Shown: positions 8,224-17,818, counted from the stretch's first letter. The stretch: 32,027 nt of DNA from Bacteroidales bacterium (GCA_004555055.1 SFJN01000027.1:1-32027), one strand, 5' to 3'. The notes: generated from the letters alone by a model not told the origin. Numbers and translations: made by a program.

Positions 8224-9228
8224 TCACTTCACACCCATGGTGCTCTTGACCCCGTTTTCCCGATTCATGCGCTGTGCCTCCTCACTCTGTTGAAAACGCT
8301 GTATGACTTCCACCGCTTCGTCAATGTCGTCGGTAAGCGTGAGCTGCAGGTGCTTGTAGCGTCCGGATGCCGACAATTGTTCGAGCATGGTAAACGCCGG
8401 CATCTGTTCTGTCCAGAACTTCTTGCCTACAAACACCATCGGACTGGCAATGCCATAGGTGAGGTAATGGTTCTGCACCGCTTCCTGGAAGATTTCCTGC
8501 ATGGTGCCGGCACTGCCGGGGGTGTAGATGATGCCACCGAAAGAGATGGTGAGGAGCAGGTCCTCGCGGACGCTGTTGGCGAAGAGTTTGGCAATGTGGG
8601 TGGCAAAGGGAGTGGTAGGTTCGTGACCATAGAACCATGTGGGGATGCTCAATGTCTCGTATTCATCCTGACTGTAGATGTCAGCGACCTCGAATGCCTT
8701 GTCAATATATCCGGCATCGTGAGGTGTGGGAGCCGCTGCGAGACGCATGAGAGCATCATCCACCTCGGCCCTATGGCGTCCTGCAAGCCGACCGCCAAGG
8801 CAACAAGCCTCCATGGCTCCCGGCCCTCCACCATTCACCATCAGCGAGCCGTCTTCAGTCAGCCGCTTCGAAATCTCCACAATCTGCCGGTATGCCACAT
8901 CGGTACGCGACATGGCACTGCCGCCCATTACACCCACAATACGACAAAGGTCATAGCATCCCAAAAGCTCGTATAGGCCCATGGTCATGAAATGGTCGTG
9001 AAGGGAACGGGCGAGAGCCTCATAGGGGTTATTGGGAATCTTTCCCGTTTCCATATAATAGCGGTAGACACTTTGGTCGTAAGTGTCGTGAAAGGTTTCG
9101 GGATTTCGCAGGTCGTAACCGGCATAGAGAGTGTCAGGTGTATACAGACCACCGGAGGTTACATCGTACGGCACGTAATCGAGGAAATGGATGAGCCGAC
9201 CGGTGTCGATTTCTGGATGGGTAATCAT
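8224..9228 (-). CDS. LOG-family (lysine-decarboxylase-like) Rossmann protein
   Basis: A 334-residue soluble protein. The core has a Rossmann entry VGVMGGSAMSRTD, the nucleotide motif NGGGPGAMEA and the signature TPGSAGTMQEIFQEAVQN. The last is a PGSxGT variant of the LOG motif PGGxGTxxE. LOG proteins are nucleotide 5'-monophosphate phosphoribohydrolases or related; the long N-terminal region (about 90 residues) and the GG-to-GS change mark a divergent subgroup, so the substrate is uncertain. It has its own promoter and probably drives the downstream GH43 gene, which is functionally unrelated by sequence. Confidence 0.85.
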   Translation of the reverse strand: MITHPEIDTGRLIHFLDYVPYDVTSGGLYTPDTLYAGYDLRNPETFHDTYDQSVYRYYMETGKIPNNPYEALARSLHDHFMTMGLYELLGCYDLCRIVGVMGGSAMSRTDVAYRQIVEISKRLTEDGSLMVNGGGPGAMEACCLGGRLAGRHRAEVDDALMRLAAAPTPHDAGYIDKAFEVADIYSQDEYETLSIPTWFYGHEPTTPFATHIAKLFANSVREDLLLTISFGGIIYTPGSAGTMQEIFQEAVQNHYLTYGIASPMVFVGKKFWTEQMPAFTMLEQLSASGRYKHLQLTLTDDIDEAVEVIQRFQQSEEAQRMNRENGVKSTMGVK

Positions 9229-9339
9229 GATAATAAGAAGATGATTTTAAGCTGGATTTCGTCCGGGCATACATCAAATTCCCGGACAAGGCTTTTTTAC
9301 GAGTAGACAACAGCAATGAAAGCGCACCGCCGTGGACAG

Positions 9340-9370
9340 CAAAAATACGAACATTCCCGAAGCCTGACAA
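9340..9370 (-). promoter_or_regulatory. Bacteroidetes-type promoter for the LOG gene
   Basis: On the minus strand TTG (plus 9368-9370), a 20-base spacer and TATTTTTG (plus 9340-9347) match the -33/-7 consensus. The predicted 5' untranslated region of about 105 bases contains an inverted repeat GTCCGGG (9261-9267) / CCCGGAC (9281-9287). Confidence 0.72.
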
Positions 9371-9587
9371 GCAAAAAAAACGTTTTCCACACGCTTTCAC
9401 GTGTTTACGAATAGAAATGCCGCCAATTGGAATACAAAGAGATTCATGACCTCGGCCATCATACCGGCATCAGAAGTCTGCAAAGCTGTAAAAGAAGCAA
9501 CATGACCGAAGAGCGGACATATCGTTTTCCCGAGGTGTCGTTTTCGCACACTCCAGTCTGAAGTGAGAAAAAGAGCGTTTCTTTTTT

Positions 9588-9618
9588 TTGGACATTTTGC
9601 GAAAAAAATCTAATTTTG
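9588..9618 (+). promoter_or_regulatory. Bacteroidetes-type promoter for the SulP gene
   Basis: TTG at 9588-9590, a 20-base spacer and TAATTTTG at 9611-9618, about 50 bases before the SulP start codon. Confidence 0.75.
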
Positions 9619-9668
9619 CAGGGTTAAGCAGCGTTAAAAAACAATTATCACCATCAGACATATAGAAT

Positions 9669-11387
9669 ATGGCATTTATCTCTAACAACAATCTGAAGGG
9701 CGACATTTTCGGTGGTGTCACCGCCGGTATCGTGGCTCTTCCACTTGCCCTTGCCTTTGGCATCCAGGCCTTCGGCGGCATTGACGCTCCAGGTGCCAGC
9801 AGCATGGGTGCCCTTGCCGGACTTGTCGGTGCCACACTGCTCGGCTTTTTCGCAGCCATCTTCGGCGGCACCCACAGCCAGATCAGCGGTCCTACGGGTC
9901 CGATGACCGTCATCACCGCCAGCATCGTCAGCGGAGCATGGACGGCAGCACAGCAGACAGGCCTCAACACCGAAGCAGCATTCGCAAGCGTCATCATCGC
10001 CATGAGCCTTGCAGGCATCTTCTGCGGACTTTTCCAGATACTGTTCGGCGTCATCCGCATCGGTAAGTATGTACGCTACATCCCCTACCCCGTCCTCTCG
10101 GGTTTCATGAGCGGTATCGGCGTCATCATCATCCTCCAGCAGCTCTATCCCCTCATCGGATTGAAAAGCCCCGTGCTCGTAGTGGACATGATTACTGAAT
10201 ACTACGACCGCGCAAGCGAAGGACTGAGTTGGATTGCCCTCGTCCTCGGTATTGGCACGATTGTCATCGTACAGCTTTTCCCGCGTCTGACCAAGAAGGT
10301 GCCCTCCACCCTTGTGGCACTCATCGTCATGACCGTCATCAGCCTCTTCATCAACGGCAACTTCCCCACCATCGGAAGCATTCCCGCAGGACTTCCCCTT
10401 CCTTTCTTTGCAAAAGAAGGCATTGACCTCAACGGACTTGACTGGTACACGCTCATCACCAACAGCCTGGTACCCGGACTCACACTGGCTGGCCTCGGCA
10501 GCATCGACACCCTGCTGACAAGCGTCGTGGCAGACAACATCACCAAGACGCACCACAATCCCAACCGCGAACTGATGGGCCAGGGCCTTGGCAATGCCAT
10601 CGCCGGACTCTTCTGCGGTCTTTCTGGTGCCGGAGCCACCATGCGTACAGTGGTCAACGTCAAGAGCGGCGGACGCACCCAGCTCAGCGGTGCCATCCAT
10701 GCCCTTTTCCTCTTCGCCATCCTTATGGGTCTTGGCGCACTCGTACAGTACGTTCCTCTGGCAGTACTGGCAGGTATCCTCATCACAGTAGGATGGGGCA
10801 TCATCGATTTCCGCGGCTTCAAGGACCTTCGCAAGATTCCCCGTGCCGACGCCTTCGTGCTCCTCATCGTATTCTTCATGACTGTCTTCATCGACCTCCT
10901 TACCGCCGTGGGCATCGGTATGGTGGTGGCCAGCGTGCTGTTCATGAAGCGCGCCAGCGACCTGGCCGAGGGAAGCTATGTGGCCATGGACGCTGCTGCC
11001 GAAGAAAGCCCGTGGGCAGACGAGTCTTCGCTCCCCGAAGACATCAAGCACCAAATCTGCATCGAACGTTTCCATGGCCCCATCTTCTTCGGTTCCATCA
11101 CCGGCTTCAACAAGGTGATGCATCAGGTGCCCGACAATGCCAAGGTAGTCATCATGCGCATGAAGCGCGTGAAATTCATGGACCAGAGTGGGGTCTACGC
11201 CATGGAGACCGCTGTGAAGGAACTCCAGGAACGGGGCATCCTCGTACTGATGACTATCATACAGCCCCAGCCGGAATATCTGCTCCGAAAAATGGACTTC
11301 ATCCCCGACGTCATCAAGCCGGAACACACCTTCAAGACTTTCGAAGATTGCACAGAGTTCTTGAAAAAACTCGACGTATTCAAATAG
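9669..11387 (+). CDS. SulP (SLC26) family anion transporter with STAS domain
   Basis: Inner-membrane anion transporter (sulfate, bicarbonate, or a dicarboxylate in known relatives). The 572 residues begin with the family N-terminus KGDIFGGVTAGIVALPLALAFG and contain the SQISGPTGPMTV signature and LSGFMSGIGVIIILQQL. About 10-12 hydrophobic helices extend to about residue 430. A cytoplasmic STAS domain follows (about 455-570), with KRVKFMDQSGVYAMETAVKEL matching the family's phosphorylatable-Asp-Ser loop. The substrate cannot be told from sequence. It is probably monocistronic: it has its own promoter, and the next gene starts 163 bp later. Confidence 0.94.
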   Translation: MAFISNNNLKGDIFGGVTAGIVALPLALAFGIQAFGGIDAPGASSMGALAGLVGATLLGFFAAIFGGTHSQISGPTGPMTVITASIVSGAWTAAQQTGLNTEAAFASVIIAMSLAGIFCGLFQILFGVIRIGKYVRYIPYPVLSGFMSGIGVIIILQQLYPLIGLKSPVLVVDMITEYYDRASEGLSWIALVLGIGTIVIVQLFPRLTKKVPSTLVALIVMTVISLFINGNFPTIGSIPAGLPLPFFAKEGIDLNGLDWYTLITNSLVPGLTLAGLGSIDTLLTSVVADNITKTHHNPNRELMGQGLGNAIAGLFCGLSGAGATMRTVVNVKSGGRTQLSGAIHALFLFAILMGLGALVQYVPLAVLAGILITVGWGIIDFRGFKDLRKIPRADAFVLLIVFFMTVFIDLLTAVGIGMVVASVLFMKRASDLAEGSYVAMDAAAEESPWADESSLPEDIKHQICIERFHGPIFFGSITGFNKVMHQVPDNAKVVIMRMKRVKFMDQSGVYAMETAVKELQERGILVLMTIIQPQPEYLLRKMDFIPDVIKPEHTFKTFEDCTEFLKKLDVFK

Positions 11388-11401
11388 CCCCCCTCCACAC
11401 A

Positions 11402-11442
11402 CCTCTCCGGAAAAAGGGACATTAGTTTCCCATGGGGAGAGG
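11402..11442 (+). other. Inverted repeat after the SulP gene
   Basis: CCTCTCC (11402-11408) pairs with GGAGAGG (11436-11442), with an inner GGGA/TCCC pairing (11416-11419 and 11428-11431). No T tract follows, so it may be a 3' mRNA stabiliser or a factor-dependent stop rather than an intrinsic terminator. Confidence 0.45.
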
Positions 11443-11550
11443 TCTGACCAAAAACGATCTTTGCGGAAGAGTGACTCAACAAGCCCCGGACAGCCGGCAC
11501 GGAGTCTTCTCTTCCGCTTTCCTTTTCCGGGTTATTACCCTGCCTGAAAC

Positions 11551-12336
11551 ATGCTTCACCTCCACCGGCTTACCATCGGCTACCGTATTCGTATTGTGGC
11601 ACACTCTCTCACCGCCACCCTGCCTCCAGCCTCGCTCACCGCACTAATCGGACGCAACGGTAGCGGCAAGTCTACCCTGTTGCGCACTGTCTGCGGTTTG
11701 CAACGCCCATTGGCAGGCAAGGTGAGCATCACAGATGCCGAGGGCAAAGAATGCCAGACCGGCCCCAAAACGGTGGCAGTAGTGCTACCACCTTCACGAT
11801 ACCAGGCACCTGCACTGACGGTGGAGGACACCGTGGCGCTGGGACGCCTGCCATACACCAACCTGACAGGAAGACTTTCGCCTGCCGACCACCACGCCAT
11901 CGACCATGCCATCGGGCTATGCCGGATTGCCCCACTCCGCCACCGCATACTCCATACACTCAGCGACGGCGAACGCCAGCGCGTAATGCTGGCACGGGCA
12001 TTGGCACAGGATACTCCCGTCATCATCCTCGACGAACCGAGTGCCTTCCTCGACTACAGCGCACGCATGCAAGTCATGATGCTCCTGCGCCACCTTTGCG
12101 ACACAGCCCGGAAGACCATTCTTTTTTCCACTCACGACCTTGAAACCGCATTGCCTGCCGTCGATCGTGTGTGGGCCATGGAGACAACGACCGACAACCA
12201 CGGCCAGACAGTCTCCACACTGAAGGAAGATACCCCCCGAAACCTTATTGCAGACGGCACCATTCGCAGGATATTCCCTGAATTCAACCACCAGGACCTC
12301 ACTGCATTCCACATTCCAAACAACCATCATTCATAA
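11551..12336 (+). CDS. Orphan FecE/BtuD-type ABC transporter ATPase
   Basis: ATP-binding subunit of the iron-siderophore/haem/cobalamin importer class. The 261-residue product has Walker A GRNGSGKST at 34-42, the signature LSDGERQRVMLARALAQ starting at residue 137, Walker B VIILDEP at 157-163 (D161, E162), and the H-loop STHD. The LSDGE form of the signature, in place of LSGGE, is common in Bacteroidetes FecE-like proteins. No permease (FecC/BtuC) or binding protein lies anywhere in this window, so its membrane partner must be encoded elsewhere. The start at 11551 places Walker A at the normal distance. Confidence 0.9.
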   Translation: MLHLHRLTIGYRIRIVAHSLTATLPPASLTALIGRNGSGKSTLLRTVCGLQRPLAGKVSITDAEGKECQTGPKTVAVVLPPSRYQAPALTVEDTVALGRLPYTNLTGRLSPADHHAIDHAIGLCRIAPLRHRILHTLSDGERQRVMLARALAQDTPVIILDEPSAFLDYSARMQVMMLLRHLCDTARKTILFSTHDLETALPAVDRVWAMETTTDNHGQTVSTLKEDTPRNLIADGTIRRIFPEFNHQDLTAFHIPNNHHS

Positions 12337-12337
12337 T

Positions 12338-12375
12338 ATATTTCAGCAAGCAACACCTTTCCCCTTCTGAAATAT
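12338..12375. other. Inverted repeat between the ABC ATPase and topB
   Basis: ATATTTCAG (12338-12346) is exactly complementary to CTGAAATAT (12367-12375), with a 20-base loop. It starts just after the ATPase stop, and no T tract follows. It is a weak candidate for a 3' end structure. Confidence 0.35.
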
Positions 12376-12453
12376 CATTGCACAGCATTGGCACACCCTG
12401 CCAAAAAAACGTAGCGTCTGCCATCATCCATTCCTTATTTTTCATATCTCCCC

Positions 12454-14649
12454 ATGATAGTCTGTATCGCCGAGAAACCTTCAGTTGCACAAAACATTGC
12501 ACGCCTGCTGAAAGCCACCACCGACTGCCGCGACAAAAACCACAACGGTTACTTCGAAGGCAACGGGTATCAGGTGACTTGGACGTACGGACACCTGTGC
12601 GAACTGAAGAATCCTGAAGAATACACACCACAATGGAAAGTGTGGGCGCTCTCCACGCTGCCGATGATTCCACAGCGTTTCCAAATACACCTCAAGGAGG
12701 AGGCACGCGGACAGTTCGAACACATCAAACGGCTGATGCAGAAAGCCGACATGATTATCAACTGCGGCGATGCCGGACAGGAAGGCGAACTCATACAGCG
12801 TTGGGTGATGCAACAGGCACAACCTACTTGCCCCGTGAAACGACTGTGGGTGAGTTCCATGACGGACGAAGCATATATCGAAGGATTTGCAAACCTCCGT
12901 CCGCAAGATGACTACCAATCGCTCTACGAAGCCGCATTGTGCCGAAGCATCGGAGATTGGCTCCTGGGTATGAATGCTACACGACTTTATACGCTTAAAT
13001 ACGGACAGAACAACCGCAGTGCCGGGCGCTCACAGCCCCTGAGCATCGGACGTGTACAAACTCCCACACTGGCGCTCATCGTCAAACGTTACCACGAAAT
13101 CCAGAACTTCAAGCCCGAACCCTTTTGGGTGCTCTCCACCATTTACCGCGACGTGACCTTTACCGCAAAGATGGCAGATGAGAATCCAGAAACAGAAGAA
13201 GGGAACGAAGGCAAGGGAAACGGCAACGAGGGCAACGCAAATGCGCAGAAGGCGACCATAAAACGCGGATATACCGACCGCGAGGAAGCCGAGGCTGCAC
13301 TCCGTGCCATCGAAGACAACCCCTTCACGGTCACTGACATACAAAAGAAAAACGGCACAGAAGCCCCGCCACGACTCTTCGACCTCACCTCGCTCCAGGT
13401 GGAATGCAACCGCAAATTCGGCTATGGGGCCGACCTTACACTGCAACTCATCCAGCAACTCTATGAGGGGAAAGTGGCAACCTATCCCCGCGTCGACACG
13501 ACCTTCCTTCCGGAAGATGTCTACCCCAAATGCGGCGGCATACTCAACGGCATCAAGGATGTGCCTTGTTTTGGCGACCCTTCCGCCCGGACCTACGGCG
13601 ACCATATGGCCCCCCTACGTGGAAAACCATTGAAGAAATCGAAAAAAGTATTCGACTCTTCAAAAATCACCGACCACCACGCCATCATCCCTACCGGTGT
13701 TCCTCCACGCGGACTCACGGACCTACAGCGGAATGTCTACGACCTTATCGTACGCCGCTTCATCGCCGCATTCTATCCCGACTGCAAATACGCCACCACC
13801 ACCATCGAAGGCATGGTGGAACAGAACACGGAAAAGGCCTGTGTGGGCGATGGAAGTCCGGTAGCCTTCAAGGCAACGGGAAAAATCATCACGGACCCCG
13901 GATGGCGCGTCGTCATCAAAGGCTCTTCCAATTCCAACGACAATGAACAGCAGGAAATGCCTCCCTTCACAAAGGGCGAAAGCGGACCGCATGTGCCGAC
14001 ACTTACCGAACGCACCACACAGCCGCCCAAGCCTTACACCGAGGCCACCCTGCTACGAGCCATGGAAACGGCAGGAAAAAACGTGGACGATGAAGAACTC
14101 CGCGACGCGCTGAAGGCCAACGGCATCGGACGCCCTTCCACCCGGGCGGAAATCATCAAGACGCTCTACCGCAGAGGCTACATGCGACAGGTAAAAAAGA
14201 GCCTCGAACCCACAGCCACGGGCATCGAACTCATTGCCATCATCAAGGAAGAACTCCTGAAAAGTGCCGAACTGACGGGAATCTGGGAGAAAAAGCTCCG
14301 CCAAATTGAGCGCCACGAATACAATGCCGCACAGTTCATCGCCGAACTCAAGGCGATGGTGTGCGAAATTGTGAACGAAGTGATGCGCGACCCTTCGAAC
14401 CGTCGCATCATGCAGGGACAGACTCCCGACGATACCGCAAACCGAACTTCCGGAAAAACAGAAAATACCGGAAAAAGAAACACCCAGACTACCGGAAAGG
14501 CCTCCGAAGACGCACCGAAGCGCAAAATCATCCGAGCTGGCAGCACCTGCCCGCTCTGCGGCGAAGGTAAGGTCATCAAAGGCAACACTGCCTACGGATG
14601 CTCACGATGGAGGGAAGGCTGCAATTGGCGCAAACCCTTCAAAGGATGA
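12454..14649 (+). CDS. topB: DNA topoisomerase III
   Basis: Type IA topoisomerase that relaxes and decatenates single-stranded or hemicatenated DNA. The Toprim domain is at the N-terminus (MIVCIAEKPSVAQNIA with E7; NCGDAGQEGELIQR carries the metal-binding acidic cluster). The catalytic tyrosine is Y344 in ATYPRVDTTFLPEDVYP. Later segments GIGRPSTRAEIIKTLYRRGY and the rest of the central core are typical. After a linker rich in Thr/Asn/Lys, the C-terminus has a four-cysteine zinc finger (CPLCGEGKVIKG...CSRWREGCNWRKPF). The 731-residue length is normal for a cellular TopB. No conjugation genes are nearby, so it looks like the housekeeping copy and not one from an integrative element. Confidence 0.95.
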   Translation: MIVCIAEKPSVAQNIARLLKATTDCRDKNHNGYFEGNGYQVTWTYGHLCELKNPEEYTPQWKVWALSTLPMIPQRFQIHLKEEARGQFEHIKRLMQKADMIINCGDAGQEGELIQRWVMQQAQPTCPVKRLWVSSMTDEAYIEGFANLRPQDDYQSLYEAALCRSIGDWLLGMNATRLYTLKYGQNNRSAGRSQPLSIGRVQTPTLALIVKRYHEIQNFKPEPFWVLSTIYRDVTFTAKMADENPETEEGNEGKGNGNEGNANAQKATIKRGYTDREEAEAALRAIEDNPFTVTDIQKKNGTEAPPRLFDLTSLQVECNRKFGYGADLTLQLIQQLYEGKVATYPRVDTTFLPEDVYPKCGGILNGIKDVPCFGDPSARTYGDHMAPLRGKPLKKSKKVFDSSKITDHHAIIPTGVPPRGLTDLQRNVYDLIVRRFIAAFYPDCKYATTTIEGMVEQNTEKACVGDGSPVAFKATGKIITDPGWRVVIKGSSNSNDNEQQEMPPFTKGESGPHVPTLTERTTQPPKPYTEATLLRAMETAGKNVDDEELRDALKANGIGRPSTRAEIIKTLYRRGYMRQVKKSLEPTATGIELIAIIKEELLKSAELTGIWEKKLRQIERHEYNAAQFIAELKAMVCEIVNEVMRDPSNRRIMQGQTPDDTANRTSGKTENTGKRNTQTTGKASEDAPKRKIIRAGSTCPLCGEGKVIKGNTAYGCSRWREGCNWRKPFKG

Positions 14650-14708
14650 TTCACCGACAGGTTTCTTTCCCACCATTGAAATAAGTTTACCCCATATCCA
14701 TATTCCAT

Positions 14709-15185
14709 ATGCGTTTCATAAATACACTGTTTGCCGGCATCCTTGGCGGAATCTGCCATACCGCCTCAGCCGACAACTTCAACACCATCGTGGTGAAAAC
14801 CACCGACGGCATTGAAAGTACGATTGTACTCACAGAAAACCTCACCACCACCTTCAGCGACACTGAAGCCATCTTCAGTGACGGCAGCACCAAGGTGGCG
14901 TTCCTGCGTGAACAACTGCAGGGTTTCGAATTCACTTATGCCGACGGCATCAACCACATTGTGGAATCCCAAACTCCTACACGTCCGCAGTTCGACGGCA
15001 TCACACGCCGTATCATCCTTGAAAACCTTCCTACAGACTGCCAGATTGCAGTCCACAACGCGCAAGGAAAGCGCATCCACCATGCCATTGCCACAGGACA
15101 TCACGAGATTTCGTTGGCAAACTGTCCCCAAGGCGTCTACCTTGTCACTCTCGGTCGTACCACCTATTCCATCACACTGCCATGA
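14709..15185 (+). CDS. Small secreted protein with T9SS-like C-terminal segment, unknown function
   Basis: A 158-residue product with a signal peptide (MRFINTLFAGILGGICHTASA before D). It then has two short beta-rich units of the type seen in many Prevotella secreted proteins (IVVKTTDGIESTIVL, then FSDGSTKVAF and GFEFTYADG). The C-terminus, LANCPQGVYLVTLGRTTYSI, resembles the last strands of a type IX secretion sorting domain. No catalytic motif is visible. Its stop codon overlaps the start of the next gene (ATGA at 15182-15185), so the two are probably translationally coupled and work together. The assignment to export is firm; the function is unknown. Confidence 0.75.
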   Translation: MRFINTLFAGILGGICHTASADNFNTIVVKTTDGIESTIVLTENLTTTFSDTEAIFSDGSTKVAFLREQLQGFEFTYADGINHIVESQTPTRPQFDGITRRIILENLPTDCQIAVHNAQGKRIHHAIATGHHEISLANCPQGVYLVTLGRTTYSITLP

Positions 15186-17773
15186 AAAAGTTCTTTACCC
15201 TCACCATAAGCCTCATCCTGACGGCCTTCCTCAACGTGGCAGCACAAGTCAGCGACCGCATTGATGCCATTTCCGACAATGGCACATTCCGCTCTTTCAT
15301 GGTCGACGACATCACTTCAATATCCTACAGCCAGGAAGGTGGCAAAGGTTTCACCTCTTTCACCGTCAAACTTTACGATGGCACCACAGCCACACTCTCC
15401 ATGTACGAGTACCCAACCATCCGCTATGCCACCGTGGGAAACGAATATATGGAAATACAGCGCCAACACGAAGAGAATGCCGTAGTCGTCATGCTCGACT
15501 GCATCAACAACGACCACCTCATCGATGCTTCAAAGCCCCTCGACTGGACTGCGGCAACCGCAGGCAAGAAGGTGCACTTCGACATCCGCGGAACCATTGG
15601 CTTCGACTTCAGCTATGAAGTGAAAGGATTGTATACCGGCAAGGTATATTCCGACATTCCCGGTTTCGTCTTCGTTGATGCAAAGGAGGACAATCTGCTC
15701 GGCGTCAACGCCCTGGCATTCCGCATGCCCAACGAACCGGTGGTCATCCGCGCCATTGCCACCGAACGTACCACCTACGAGGGATGCGACTTTGTGGGCG
15801 ACTATCAAGGATATGCGGTAAACCCCACAGAGCAACTGCTTTCAAGCACCGCAGAACCCTGCCTCAGCATGTCGCTCCTTGCCAACGGCTCGAACCATGT
15901 ATCATCGACCGATGGCATGAAATACGATTTCGCCGACCTCTACGACTTCAATGTCGAAAGCAACAGCTTCAAACATCACATTGAAGAACTCGATGAGGAC
16001 GAGGACCCCAACCTCAGTTTCCGCGACCAACCGGCCTACGGTACGAACGGCCGCTTCCTCAACGACCGATATGTGCTGGCAGAAATACACGATTTCAACG
16101 ACGACCGTCTGGAGAACACCCGATGCTATCTCGTCAGCAAGCAACCCTTCTCCTGCACCGTTGCCCAGCGCGATGCCAGCCAGTTCCAGACACTCATCGA
16201 AGCGGTCGGAACCGACGGCGACAAGGCATGGTTCTTCCTTACCGACTATGGATACCGTGGCACCGTAGCCTCGTTGGAATTCCTATACGGCAACAGCATC
16301 TCCACAGCTTGCGAAGCACTTGTCAGCTACGATGGAGAGGTTCGGCTGAAGTATACCTACAATCCCGGCAGCAATCCGGTCTTTACCCTCCGCTCCTCTG
16401 AGGCCGGCACCTACAGCCACGAATCCGGCACACTGCCCGACATCAGCCTCGATGGCTTCGGCACCGCCACCATTGACGGTACGGAATATCCCTATTCCGC
16501 CAGCGGTTCGTTTGTCACCGTCACACTTTCCGACGGCACATGCTACTATCTGCTCGACATGCAGCAGCACACCTATAGCGTCATCACGCCCAATGCATGG
16601 GAAGGCCCGGCATCGTTCTCCAACGACAGCGTCCACGGTGCCTACTGCGACGAGGAGGCAAACGACAAAAACAGTGTCAGCCTACTTCTTGACCGCAACC
16701 TGATGGGTGAGGACCGCGAAGGCTATGCCTCACTGAGCGTGAACATAACCCGTCCTGGCGGCAGCATTTCCGCCATCAGCGACTGCCGGCCTTATATCTA
16801 CGACCGCGAGAATCGCCAGCTATGGCTGACCAACGTCCTCGTGGGTGACGGCAAGGGCGGAAGTGTGCGCACCAACCTGCTGTTCCAACTTTCCGATGAC
16901 CTTCAACAGGCATGGCTTTCGTCCGAACAGCATCCCTCACAGCAGCTTGCTGCCGTTTCCTACACTGGAAGCTATGTGGTGATTGACGAGAGTAATCCCC
17001 TTGAAGCTCCGGAAGTGGTGCTGCCCAACCTCGAAAAGGAATACACCGCAACCCTGCAGGCTGGAGCGTTCGGCAGCCTCACCGATGCCGAAGCCTCGAT
17101 GCATTTCGACACAGACAGCGAAGGAAACACCCGCGAAGGTTATGCCACACTCCACATCAGCGTAATGGGAACGACGATGATTTCGGCATGCGTTCCCTAT
17201 ACCCTCAGCACCTCGAGTGTCACGCTTCACGACGTCACCGTAGGCGACGGCAACTACGGCACCCAAACCACCGACATGGTGTTCAGCATTGCCCAGGACG
17301 GCAGTCTGCAAGGCAACGGCGAATACTACGGATGCGACATGTCAACGGCATTCATGACCGTCGACATGGCATCGGCTCCCTTCAAGCCGGTCCTCCCCGG
17401 AAACGCCCTTGCACCGCAATACACCGGCAAATACTTCCTCGGCACCAATGGGGAAGATGCCGAAGTGGCGACAGTCGATGCCCTGCTCTGCATCGACCAC
17501 GACGCCGACGGCAACCTGACACCCGGAAAAGCATACTTCCGCGTAAAGATGGCAGCCGGACGCTTCGGTGACAAGAGCGTGGAATACCGTCTCACGGACA
17601 GCACCCTTACCCTGATAGACTATGGCGTACAGGAAACCGACAGTCCCGACCTCGTCTTTGAAATCCGTCCGGACGGCACGCTGCAGGCCACAGGATATCT
17701 CTACGGCACTGGCTCCGTCAGCGGATTCTACGTCAATCTTGCAAAGGCTGCCCTCACACCACAGCAAGAATAG
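15182..17773 (+). CDS. Large secreted beta-rich protein with three internal repeats, unknown function
   Basis: An 863-residue product with a clear signal peptide (MKKFFTLTISLILTAFLNVAA before Q). The N-terminal part repeats the DG-rich strand pattern of the upstream partner (MVDDITSISYSQEGG). The C-terminal half contains three related units at about 481-590, 594-730 and 747-855. They share the pattern REGYASL..., a VGDG or equivalent turn, DMVFSI..DGSLQ..GEYYG and a closing strand. A middle segment (GFGTATIDGTEYPYSASGSF) resembles calycin-like beta-barrel modules of other Prevotella exoproteins. No enzyme motif and no clear sorting tail are present. I do not recognise a named family. Confidence 0.75.
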   Translation: MKKFFTLTISLILTAFLNVAAQVSDRIDAISDNGTFRSFMVDDITSISYSQEGGKGFTSFTVKLYDGTTATLSMYEYPTIRYATVGNEYMEIQRQHEENAVVVMLDCINNDHLIDASKPLDWTAATAGKKVHFDIRGTIGFDFSYEVKGLYTGKVYSDIPGFVFVDAKEDNLLGVNALAFRMPNEPVVIRAIATERTTYEGCDFVGDYQGYAVNPTEQLLSSTAEPCLSMSLLANGSNHVSSTDGMKYDFADLYDFNVESNSFKHHIEELDEDEDPNLSFRDQPAYGTNGRFLNDRYVLAEIHDFNDDRLENTRCYLVSKQPFSCTVAQRDASQFQTLIEAVGTDGDKAWFFLTDYGYRGTVASLEFLYGNSISTACEALVSYDGEVRLKYTYNPGSNPVFTLRSSEAGTYSHESGTLPDISLDGFGTATIDGTEYPYSASGSFVTVTLSDGTCYYLLDMQQHTYSVITPNAWEGPASFSNDSVHGAYCDEEANDKNSVSLLLDRNLMGEDREGYASLSVNITRPGGSISAISDCRPYIYDRENRQLWLTNVLVGDGKGGSVRTNLLFQLSDDLQQAWLSSEQHPSQQLAAVSYTGSYVVIDESNPLEAPEVVLPNLEKEYTATLQAGAFGSLTDAEASMHFDTDSEGNTREGYATLHISVMGTTMISACVPYTLSTSSVTLHDVTVGDGNYGTQTTDMVFSIAQDGSLQGNGEYYGCDMSTAFMTVDMASAPFKPVLPGNALAPQYTGKYFLGTNGEDAEVATVDALLCIDHDADGNLTPGKAYFRVKMAAGRFGDKSVEYRLTDSTLTLIDYGVQETDSPDLVFEIRPDGTLQATGYLYGTGSVSGFYVNLAKAALTPQQE

Positions 17774-17777
17774 GTCA

Positions 17778-17818
17778 GGCCATCCGGAAGAAGCATCTCA
17801 CGCCTCAACCGGATAGCC
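17778..17818 (+). other. Inverted repeat after the large secreted protein gene
   Basis: GGC-C-ATCCGG (17778-17787) pairs with CCGGAT-A-GCC (17809-17818), nine pairs and one mismatch. No T tract follows; possible attenuator or 3' stabiliser. Confidence 0.35.

Larger units (their letters stand above)
9229..9668. other. Divergent intergenic region between LOG and SulP genes
   Basis: It holds the two outward-facing promoters (9340-9370 minus, 9588-9618 plus) and the LOG leader hairpin. I see no coding sequence between them. Confidence 0.65.

Noticed and set aside
9654..11402. 582-residue open frame on the minus strand
   Set aside because: Antisense to the whole SulP gene; no motif, low-complexity Asp/Glu/His composition.
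11443..11550. Cobalamin riboswitch before the BtuD-like ATPase
   Set aside because: A CCTGCCTGA string and a short GGGT/ACCC hairpin recall the B12 box, but the rest of the conserved core is absent and the leader is too short.
12454..14649. topB as a sign of an integrative conjugative element
   Set aside because: No integrase, tra or mob genes and no attachment repeats are in the window, and flanking genes are ordinary chromosomal ones.
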